A stretch of 64,000 nt of DNA, from the NCBI GenBank assembly GCA_964467455.1, contig CAYXQJ010000008.1:38375-102374 (forward strand), in the 5' to 3' direction. The notes below the pieces were generated by a model. It did not search any database, was not told the origin of the DNA, and saw only the letters and a program-made list of their open reading frames with translations. The DNA comes from OLB6 sp964467455. Lineage in GTDB: Bacteria > Bacteroidota > Ignavibacteria > Kapaibacteriales > Kapaibacteriaceae. Positions 17,306 to 24,676 of the stretch are shown here, one piece after another; within the stretch, counting starts at the first letter, position 1, and the number at the start of each line of letters is the position of its first letter. The position numbers and the translations under genes are program-made.

Positions 17306-17332
17306 CCCCCTGAACGGACATCATTCAGGGGG
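17306..17332 (-). terminator. Hairpin downstream of clpC
   Basis: A perfect 9-bp stem (CCCCCTGAA at 17306-17314 with TTCAGGGGG at 17324-17332; 9-nt loop) in the gap between clpC and the glycosylase gene. In the clpC direction it is followed by TTTCTC, a weak U-tract. One arm is an AGGGGGC heptamer and the other carries AGGGGG, so the stem is an inverted pair of the window's recurring motif. Confidence 0.6.
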
Positions 17333-17337
17333 CTCTC

Positions 17338-17378
17338 GGTTATTCTCTTATTCTCTGTATTCGGTTATTCGGTTATTC
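17338..17378. repeat. Octamer array at the clpC 3' end
   Basis: Degenerate copies of GGTTATTC (plus strand) overlap the last clpC codons; the clpC TAA stop at 17373-17375 is part of a unit. Related to the arrays at 16483-16560 and 54621-54680, but without the 27-bp tail. Confidence 0.8.
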
Positions 17379-19886
17379 TTCCGCCGCTTCCGCTTCTTCC
17401 GGCTCTTCCAGGTTATCGCCGTTCTTGGGCTTGCCGAGGGTGAAGACGATCTGTTGCGTCTTCTTGTCGAGTTTGCCCTTGATCACACTGCCGTCGGTGT
17501 AGACACCTTTGAGCATTTCTTCGGCGAGGGGATCCTCGACGAAACGCTGAAGGGTGCGGCGCAGTGGACGTGCTCCATACTTCTCGTCGAAGCCCTTTTC
17601 GGCAAGGAATTCTTTGGCCGACTTGGCGAGGTCGAGAGAAATGTTGCGTGCGCCCAATCGCTTGAACAGCTTTCGCAGCTGCAGATCGATGATCTGAATG
17701 AGGTCTTCCTTCTTGAGGGTGCGGAAGATCACGTATTCATCGATGCGGTTGAGGAATTCGGGGTTGAAGAGACGCTTCATTGTCTCTTCGACCGTTGACT
17801 TCATGTTATCGTAGGCATCGGATGCTTCGTCGGAGGTGAAGCCAATGCGGCCTCCGGCCTTGACGTCGCGCATACCGACGTTCGACGTCATGATGATGAT
17901 CGTGTTCTTGAAGTCGATACGGCGGCCAAGACCGTCCGTGAGCTGTCCATCGTCAAAGACCTGCAGAAGGATGTTGAACACATCCGGGTGGGCCTTTTCG
18001 ATCTCGTCCAGCAGGACGATGCTGTAGGGCTTGCGACGTACCTTCTCGGTAAGCTGTCCGCCTTCTTCGTAGCCCACGTAGCCCGGAGGTGCGCCAACGA
18101 GTCGCGACACGGAGAACTTCTCCATGTATTCGCTCATGTCGATGCGGATCAGAGCATCTTCGGAATCGAACATATACCGCGCTAAGGCCTTGGCCAGCTC
18201 GGTCTTACCAACGCCTGTCGGCCCCAGGAACATGAAGGAACCGATCGGACGCGACGGGTCTTTCAGACCGGCACGGGCGCGGCGGATCGCCTTTGCCAGG
18301 TGGTCCACAGCTTCTTGCTGACCAATGACTTCGCCCTTGAGCTCGTCGGCCATCTTGAGAAGTTTTGCAGACTCGCTCTCGGCGATGCGGTTGACGGGGA
18401 TCCCCGTCATCATGGCGATGACATCGGCAATGTCATCATCCGTGACGTCGTTGATCACGTCGCTCGCTGTTTGTTCCCAGTCTTCTTTGGCTTGCTCAAG
18501 CTCGGCTTGATACTTCTTCTCGAGATCACGCAGTCGCGCTGCTTCTTCGAAGTTCTGCGACTTCACGACCTGATTTTTTTCCAGGCGCACACTCTCGATC
18601 TTCTCTTCCAACTCCAGCACTTCCTTCGGCACTGTGATATGGGAGAGGTGTACGCGGGCACCGGCTTCGTCCATGACGTCGAGCGCTTTATCCGGCAGGA
18701 ATCGATCGGTGATGTAACGATCGGCCATCACCACGCACGCACGCACGGCTTCGTCGGAATACCGGACGGCATGGTGCTTTTCATAACGGTCGCGCACGTT
18801 CATCAAGATCTGCACGGCCTCTTCAGCCGTCGGCGGATCTACGAGGATCTTCTGGAACCGACGATCAAGAGCGCCGTCTTTTTCGATGAACTGACGGTAT
18901 TCGTCCAACGTCGTCGCGCCAATGCATTGGATGTCGCCGCGGGCAAGCGCCGGCTTGAACATGTTCGATGCATCAAGTGATCCGGATGCGCCCCCTGCTC
19001 CGACGATCGTATGCAACTCGTCGATGAACAGGATCACGTCCTTGGCTTTTTCAAGTTCGTTCATCACGGCCTTCATGCGCTCTTCGAACTGGCCGCGGTA
19101 CTTCGTACCGGCCACGAGCGCTGCAAGGTCCAACGTGACGATGCGTTTGTCGAACAAGACTCGGGAGACCTTGCGGTCGATAATGCGCAATGCCAGGCCT
19201 TCGACGATGGCGGTCTTTCCGACGCCGGGCTCGCCGATCAGAACAGGGTTGTTCTTCTTACGGCGGGAGAGGACTTGTGCCACGCGCTCGATCTCTTTCT
19301 CGCGTCCGATCACCGGATCCAGCTTCCCTTCCACGGCCAGCTTCGTGAGGTCGCGTCCGAAGTTGTCCAAGACCGGGGTTTTGACGCGCTCCGGAGCGGC
19401 CTTTGTCTTTGTCTGACCGCGCTCGGTCTTCTGAGCACCTGTACTCGGCTTTCCGCTGAGATAGGCGTCGAGTTCCTTGCGGACTGCATCGTAGTTGACG
19501 GAGAACTGTGAGAGGATCTGAGCAGCGATGTTGTCTTCATCACGCAGTAATGAAAGCAAAAGATGCTCGGTACCGATCACATCGGACTTATAGAGCTTGG
19601 CTTCCAAATACGTGATCTTGAGCACCTTTTCGGCCTGTTTGGTCAGCGGGATATTCCCGATGGTCAACGGTCCGCTCATGGAGCGCACCGTGTCTTCCAC
19701 GGCCCGCTTCAATTTGCTAAGATCAACGCCGAGGTTGCGGAGGATCTTAACGCCGATCCCCTCACCCTCGCGAATGATGCCGAGCAGCAAGTGCTCGGTG
19801 CCGATGTAATCATGGCCCAACCGCAGGGCTTCCTCACGACTGAGGCGGATCACATCTTGTACGCGGTTCGAAAAATTGCCTTCCAT
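17373..19886 (-). CDS. clpC: ATP-dependent Clp protease ATP-binding subunit ClpC
   Basis: An AAA+ unfoldase feeding ClpP. 837 residues: two Clp_N repeats (about 1-140; EALRLGHDYIGTEHLLLGII, then VIGTEHLLLSLLRDEDNIA), first Walker A GEPGVGKTAIVEGLA near 220, a UVR-type middle region (KNQVVKSQNFEEAARLRDLE, about 445-475) that marks ClpC rather than ClpB, and second Walker A GPTGVGKTELAKALA near 557. The ClpP-binding tripeptide loop was not located with certainty. The C-terminus is acidic (EEPEEAEAAEE) and ends within a tandem array. Confidence 0.97.
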   Translation of the reverse strand: MEGNFSNRVQDVIRLSREEALRLGHDYIGTEHLLLGIIREGEGIGVKILRNLGVDLSKLKRAVEDTVRSMSGPLTIGNIPLTKQAEKVLKITYLEAKLYKSDVIGTEHLLLSLLRDEDNIAAQILSQFSVNYDAVRKELDAYLSGKPSTGAQKTERGQTKTKAAPERVKTPVLDNFGRDLTKLAVEGKLDPVIGREKEIERVAQVLSRRKKNNPVLIGEPGVGKTAIVEGLALRIIDRKVSRVLFDKRIVTLDLAALVAGTKYRGQFEERMKAVMNELEKAKDVILFIDELHTIVGAGGASGSLDASNMFKPALARGDIQCIGATTLDEYRQFIEKDGALDRRFQKILVDPPTAEEAVQILMNVRDRYEKHHAVRYSDEAVRACVVMADRYITDRFLPDKALDVMDEAGARVHLSHITVPKEVLELEEKIESVRLEKNQVVKSQNFEEAARLRDLEKKYQAELEQAKEDWEQTASDVINDVTDDDIADVIAMMTGIPVNRIAESESAKLLKMADELKGEVIGQQEAVDHLAKAIRRARAGLKDPSRPIGSFMFLGPTGVGKTELAKALARYMFDSEDALIRIDMSEYMEKFSVSRLVGAPPGYVGYEEGGQLTEKVRRKPYSIVLLDEIEKAHPDVFNILLQVFDDGQLTDGLGRRIDFKNTIIIMTSNVGMRDVKAGGRIGFTSDEASDAYDNMKSTVEETMKRLFNPEFLNRIDEYVIFRTLKKEDLIQIIDLQLRKLFKRLGARNISLDLAKSAKEFLAEKGFDEKYGARPLRRTLQRFVEDPLAEEMLKGVYTDGSVIKGKLDKKTQQIVFTLGKPKNGDNLEEPEEAEAAEE

Positions 19887-20018
19887 GGCGGTACTCGGTA
19901 GAGGTTGAGACCTATGGAAATGACCCTTTGACGCATCAAAGTGTTACTTCCTTCGGTGAATATAGGCGGTCAACGACGGTTCACCGCCGCCAAGATTTCA
20001 ACAACGACCGATGCCGAA

Positions 20019-20969
20019 TCATTCCCCGAAGAGGCGTTTGACCGGTCCGATCTTGATCGTCAGCGTATTGTGTTTCGGGCCAACGGCTTGCGCCGGCTTC
20101 GCCGGTGCCGGTGCCGCCTTGGCCTTTTTCGATTTCTTGTTCGAAGCTTCGGCAACCGGCGGAGGAGCCGGAGTTGCTGCAACAGCAGGCAGCGGACCAT
20201 CCTTGACCACCACACGCAGGTCGCCGTTCTTCACATCTCGTAACTCGGCCTTGACGGCTTGGATACGCTCTGCCAGAAGACGTTGATTCGGATCTTCGAT
20301 GGTCGTCGGCGGTGGTACCGGCGCTGCCGGCGGTTCCGGCTTCGTCTTGGCCTTCTTGTACTTTTTCTCGTAGGCCTTCGTGGCCTTCACCCATTCGAGA
20401 GAGTCTTTATGGTACTTCGCCCGCACCTCAGCGGTATAGGCCGCTACACGGTCTTCATCAGCGGTGACCGTGATGACGATGTTCATCTGCTGGTTGATGT
20501 TCAGGTCTTCCTTGAGTTTATCAAGTGCCTGCTTGCCCTGACCCGTGAGCACGGCTTGGTTCGTAGCAAAGCCCACCACTGCGGCCAGGTCAGCCCCCTC
20601 CCGCAATTCACGAACGGTGAAGTCGCGCTTGATCTCTTGGAATTTCGTGCTGGACGGGACGTCAACCGTGTATTCCTTCTTGTAGACGTTGTGTCCGGCT
20701 AGGGCAAACTTGTGTGAACCAGCTTGATTCAGGACCACGAGGTACGATCCGTCCGACGAGTTGGAGTTGATCGTAAGTCGTTTGCCATCGGGTTGATAGA
20801 CGTAGACCTTGACGCCGATCGGTGTGCTCGTGACCTCATCGCGGATAAACCCTTCAACGCGGGTCACGGCTTGTTGTGCAACGGCGGAGATAGCGGACGC
20901 GATCATCAACAACGCGGCCAGCGAAGTTCTAAGGAGTTGCGAGTGGGTGTGCATGTTCAATCGGCTCAT
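20019..20969 (-). CDS. Exported protein with carboxypeptidase-regulatory-like and split OmpA-like domains
   Basis: A 316-residue protein with signal peptide (TSLAALLMIASAISAVAQ). A beta-sandwich of the CarboxypepD_reg type follows (VEGFIRDEVTSTPIGVKVYV). Next comes GFATNQAVLTGQGKQALDKL, the first half of an OmpA-like domain, then a long Lys/Pro-rich insertion (residues about 190-235), then QRLLAERIQAVKAELRD, like the second OmpA half. The C-terminus is Pro/Ala/Lys-rich. Peptidoglycan binding is possible but the domain is interrupted. Start overlaps the enoyl-CoA hydratase stop by 4 bp. Confidence 0.6.
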   Translation of the reverse strand: MSRLNMHTHSQLLRTSLAALLMIASAISAVAQQAVTRVEGFIRDEVTSTPIGVKVYVYQPDGKRLTINSNSSDGSYLVVLNQAGSHKFALAGHNVYKKEYTVDVPSSTKFQEIKRDFTVRELREGADLAAVVGFATNQAVLTGQGKQALDKLKEDLNINQQMNIVITVTADEDRVAAYTAEVRAKYHKDSLEWVKATKAYEKKYKKAKTKPEPPAAPVPPPTTIEDPNQRLLAERIQAVKAELRDVKNGDLRVVVKDGPLPAVAATPAPPPVAEASNKKSKKAKAAPAPAKPAQAVGPKHNTLTIKIGPVKRLFGE

Positions 20970-21739
20970 TTTGTAGATGAGAGAAAACGGGCGATCCCTG
21001 CTTTACAATCTTCGGTTTGACGTGCCAAGGCATTCATGGAAGCGGCATATCGCAAGCCGGCGTTCATCGACATGCCGTGGAGGTTTGATAACATCTCTTT
21101 GCTCAGCGCCATTGCTGACGCACTGTTGCCCGACATCTTGCGTGCAACGTCCATGGTGTAGTGTTCAAGCTGGTCATCCGGCACCACGAACGTGATCAGT
21201 CCGATCCGCTCTGCTTCACGCGCCGAGATGTTCTCGGCCGTTAAGACCAGACGACGCGCCTGCGTATCGCCGACCTTCCGCAACAAATAGACCATGACGA
21301 TCGCCGGGATGAAGCCGATCTTGACCTCGCTGTAGCCGAACAACGCTTTGTCTTCGGCGGCGATCACAAGATCACATACGGTAGCAAGACCACAGCCGCC
21401 GGCAATGGCCGGTCCGTGCACCATGGCGATCACTGGTTTACTCAGGTCGACGATGCCCTGCATCATCTCCATCAGCGCCGTCGAGTCCGCCAGATTCTCC
21501 ATCGGCGAGTTCTCGGTGATCTGCTGGAGATAGGCCAGATCAGCACCTGCACAAAAGGCAGGACCGTTGCCCTTGAGCACAACAACCTGTACACTGGCAT
21601 CTGCTTCTGCCGTCAGAAATGCAGAGCGTAATGCCCCAACCATCTCTGCACTAAGAGCGTTGCGCTTCTCCGGACGGTTCATCGCGATGATGCCGATGCC
21701 GTCCTGGACAGTGTAGTGAACCAGATCCATCATCTTCAA
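20966..21739 (-). CDS. Enoyl-CoA hydratase/isomerase family protein
   Basis: A 257-residue crotonase-fold enzyme. RPEKRNALSAEMV, the oxyanion-hole segments GPAFCAGADLAYLQQI and GPAIAGGCGLATVCDLVIA, and SEVKIGFIPAIV are in place. The GF(I)PA segment carries a nonpolar residue where classical hydratases have the second catalytic Glu, so isomerase or methylglutaconyl-CoA-hydratase-like activity is possible. It is coupled to the OmpA-like gene by ATGA. An aliphatic-acid or branched-chain role is inferred from family only. Confidence 0.88.
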   Translation of the reverse strand: MKMMDLVHYTVQDGIGIIAMNRPEKRNALSAEMVGALRSAFLTAEADASVQVVVLKGNGPAFCAGADLAYLQQITENSPMENLADSTALMEMMQGIVDLSKPVIAMVHGPAIAGGCGLATVCDLVIAAEDKALFGYSEVKIGFIPAIVMVYLLRKVGDTQARRLVLTAENISAREAERIGLITFVVPDDQLEHYTMDVARKMSGNSASAMALSKEMLSNLHGMSMNAGLRYAASMNALARQTEDCKAGIARFLSSTK

Positions 21740-21762
21740 AGATAATGGATTCGATTCGCCCC

Positions 21763-24669
21763 CTAACGAACGATCACCAGTGAGAAGGTCGACGGTGTTG
21801 AACCATACCCCGCAAAAGGGTCGGTGAAGACGATCTGATACGTACCGTTCGGTAACCCGCTCACATCGATCGGTAGGACCGTGTTCGACGTATTTAGGTT
21901 CGACGTCATTAAGCTGAGTTCGGGATATTCTTGTGAGAACACTTGCCTGCCTTGAACGTCGAACATCGTGACCTTGGCGGTCAGATACGTGCTGATCTGG
22001 GTGCCCTGGAGTGTCAACGGTAGATAGACGATCGATGATGCAGGATTGGGATACAACACCCCATTCAATGTGGTAAACAACGAATCTGTCGACTCCGGAC
22101 CTCGCGGCAAGGAATTCAACAGGTTCTGTGCACCGACGTGTGATGTATCGATCGCGAAGGCAAATCGAAAACTCCGTTCATGGTTAGGGGGCAAGGGGCT
22201 CGTGAATTGCATGCCTACCACAGTAGCAACATCGTTCTGCTCACCGTACTGTGTGGATGTTCCGCTATGCAGGATCGCAGACTTACGTGATGCCGGAAAA
22301 CCGGAATAGGTGGTCGTGTTGTCCAACCCGGCAGCAATCGGACGTGCATCAGCATACTGGGAGATCGCCTGCATATACAGAACAGGTTGGGCTGAATCCG
22401 TCGAAGCCACGAACTGCACGGCTGTGGTAATGCTCCACCATTCAAGATCGGTGACGTTATGCAGCGGCTGATCACCTAAGTCCCAATCACAGAACCAACC
22501 AAGGGCGATCTCTGGGATCGTGCTATCACTGATGTTCTTTACCGTGACATCGGTGTAGAAGACCGATGATGAATCTTCGCCGAGGTAGACGACCTGTTCG
22601 ATCTCCACGCCGATGCGCATGGAGTCGGGTGCGTCGGCATCGGTGACGATGCTGCGCAAGGCATCCGGACGTGTGAAACGCTTGGAAGGACGGAAGTGGT
22701 CGTTGATGCGACGTCCCGCACGAACGGCATCGACGACCTTTGCGCCGGTGGAGACCATCAAGCCCCCTTCAAAAAGTTGTCCGCACCACTGACGATACGA
22801 AAGCCCCGTGCCTTGACTGCGTTCAAGGTCGGTGTTGCCGATGCGCGCACGATCACCCACCGACAGCTGCATGACGTCATTCTGCAAGACGCGATAGGCA
22901 GGAGCAGGCGTAAGAGGGATCTTGATCTCCACAGTATCTATCAGACCATCAGTACGTCGATACAACATCGATGTGGAGATGAACTCCGTTGTGTCGGTGT
23001 CTCGCATGATCTCAGCCGCGATCGGACCGATGAGCACGGTGTCACCCGTTGCAGAAGGCCGTTCGAGTGTGATCGGTGCATCGTTCACAAGGTCGATGGC
23101 CGACGATGAGGAACTGATCACGTCTGAGATCACCAAGGTGTTTAGGTACGCTGAATCGAGAACATTCATGACCGGAACGCTGATCGTGATCGTATCTCCC
23201 ACCGCCCAGCGAGTGTCCGTAGATGTCGTCGAGATCATGTTGGGAAAGACCTCGAACGACGAGATGGTGCGTGACGCCGCAGACGTATCCAGCGCTTTGA
23301 CAACATTCACGCGTCCTTTCGGCAGCAGACGTGGGTCGATCGTTGGCGGCACACTCAACCACGGTGATTCGTCGACCATTTCGCGTACGACGGCACAGGC
23401 CTGCAATCCCGACAACTCCGGACGTTGTGATCGCACCAGCGCCACCACACCTGCAACGATCGGCGACGATCCCGAGGTGCAGCAGAAGCCGCCGTACGTG
23501 CCATCGTTCGATGTGGCGACCGTGCCCTGTCCCGGCGCCATGATGTCGACAGTAGGACCATGACCCGACATGGCGATCACATTGTCGATCGAATCCGTTA
23601 CGCCAACATTCAACACACCTTGATAAGACCCGGGATAGAACGGTGCCGATGATCCATGATTTCCGGCAGCTGCAACAACAGCCACGCCGCGTGCGACAGC
23701 ATATGCCACCACACTTTCGTTGATGCACGACGCTGATTGCGAGCCCCACGAACAATTGACCACGTCAATGTCGTTGAGTGCGCAGTACATGATGGACTCG
23801 TAGCCGTACACGATCCCGGCCACATTATCCGGCATCGTTTTCAACGGCACGATCTTGCATTTGTTCGCTACACCGGCGATGCCCAGTGCATTATTGACGG
23901 AGGCACCCGCGATGCCTGCCACTGCAGTACCGTGCCCCTCATTCGGGTTGTAGGTATTACCCGGCGGTGTGCCGTCGTCTTGAGTGCAGAAGTTATATCC
24001 GCGATGGTCGTCGATGTATCCGTTGCCATCATCATCGATGTTATTGTCAGGCACCTCACCACCATTCACGGCAATGGCATCCTTGAGATCTTCATGTTCC
24101 TGCAACACGCCGCTGTCGCTGATACCGATCAAGACCGTGTCAGATCCTTCATGAATGTCCCAGCCCTCGAAGGCCTTGATCGTAAGCAACATCTGCTGCT
24201 CGTTCACCCGCGGATCATTGGGTACACCAAGCAGTTGTTCGATCACCACCGGTTCGGCCACTTCGATCTGTGAACATCCCGTCCGCAACAACGAGATCAT
24301 CTTGTTAGGGGGCGCGGGGTTCGTGTAGGTGACGACGTAGGAGCGGAGGAGGTCGCGCTCAAGACGCAGGACTGCGTGGAGGTCGTTGTGGGGGTCTGCG
24401 TGGGGGTCGTTGTGGAGGTCGTTGTGGAGGTCGTTGTGGAGGTCGTTGTGGGGGGTGACGCTGCGTTCCAGTTGGGCGGTGACGGATCTATCGTACGGGA
24501 GAATGGAATACAGGATCGTGAGGCCGTGTTGGGCAAGGATCTCACGGTGGAGATGTCGGGGAATGTTGGCCTGTAGACGCACCTTCAGCCGTCCGGGCAT
24601 GACGTCCGGTGGTTCGGGTGTGGCGGCGATGCAGGTGAGCGCAGTAAGTACGGCGAACAGAACTTTCAT
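21763..24669 (-). CDS. Subtilisin-like (S8) protease with T9SS sorting domain
   Basis: An exported serine protease. Asp (IGISDSGVLQEHEDL, near residue 183), His (GHGTAVAGIAGA, near 245), oxyanion Asn (AAAGNHGSSAP) and Ser (TSGSSPIVAGVVAL, near 400) form a complete catalytic set. A beta-rich region follows, and the C-terminus (YPNPASSIVYLPLTL ... GLPNGTYQIVFT, ending VIVR) is a T9SS type A sorting domain, which directs secretion across the outer membrane. ATG 24669 (MKVLFAVLTALTC) gives a clean signal peptide and starts 7 bp after the upstream gene; the longer frame to 24687 overlaps it. A repeat encodes an HNDL-rich stretch. Confidence 0.92.
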   Translation of the reverse strand: MKVLFAVLTALTCIAATPEPPDVMPGRLKVRLQANIPRHLHREILAQHGLTILYSILPYDRSVTAQLERSVTPHNDLHNDLHNDLHNDPHADPHNDLHAVLRLERDLLRSYVVTYTNPAPPNKMISLLRTGCSQIEVAEPVVIEQLLGVPNDPRVNEQQMLLTIKAFEGWDIHEGSDTVLIGISDSGVLQEHEDLKDAIAVNGGEVPDNNIDDDGNGYIDDHRGYNFCTQDDGTPPGNTYNPNEGHGTAVAGIAGASVNNALGIAGVANKCKIVPLKTMPDNVAGIVYGYESIMYCALNDIDVVNCSWGSQSASCINESVVAYAVARGVAVVAAAGNHGSSAPFYPGSYQGVLNVGVTDSIDNVIAMSGHGPTVDIMAPGQGTVATSNDGTYGGFCCTSGSSPIVAGVVALVRSQRPELSGLQACAVVREMVDESPWLSVPPTIDPRLLPKGRVNVVKALDTSAASRTISSFEVFPNMISTTSTDTRWAVGDTITISVPVMNVLDSAYLNTLVISDVISSSSSAIDLVNDAPITLERPSATGDTVLIGPIAAEIMRDTDTTEFISTSMLYRRTDGLIDTVEIKIPLTPAPAYRVLQNDVMQLSVGDRARIGNTDLERSQGTGLSYRQWCGQLFEGGLMVSTGAKVVDAVRAGRRINDHFRPSKRFTRPDALRSIVTDADAPDSMRIGVEIEQVVYLGEDSSSVFYTDVTVKNISDSTIPEIALGWFCDWDLGDQPLHNVTDLEWWSITTAVQFVASTDSAQPVLYMQAISQYADARPIAAGLDNTTTYSGFPASRKSAILHSGTSTQYGEQNDVATVVGMQFTSPLPPNHERSFRFAFAIDTSHVGAQNLLNSLPRGPESTDSLFTTLNGVLYPNPASSIVYLPLTLQGTQISTYLTAKVTMFDVQGRQVFSQEYPELSLMTSNLNTSNTVLPIDVSGLPNGTYQIVFTDPFAGYGSTPSTFSLVIVR
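24376..24455. repeat. In-frame 12-bp tandem array within the subtilase gene
   Basis: Copies of GTCGTTGTGGAG and variants encode (HNDL)n/HNDP/HADP near residues 75-100, in the prodomain. The unit length is a multiple of three, so expansion keeps the frame. The stretch is His/Asp-rich and could bind metal; that is speculation. Confidence 0.85.
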
Positions 24670-24676
24670 ACGGAGA

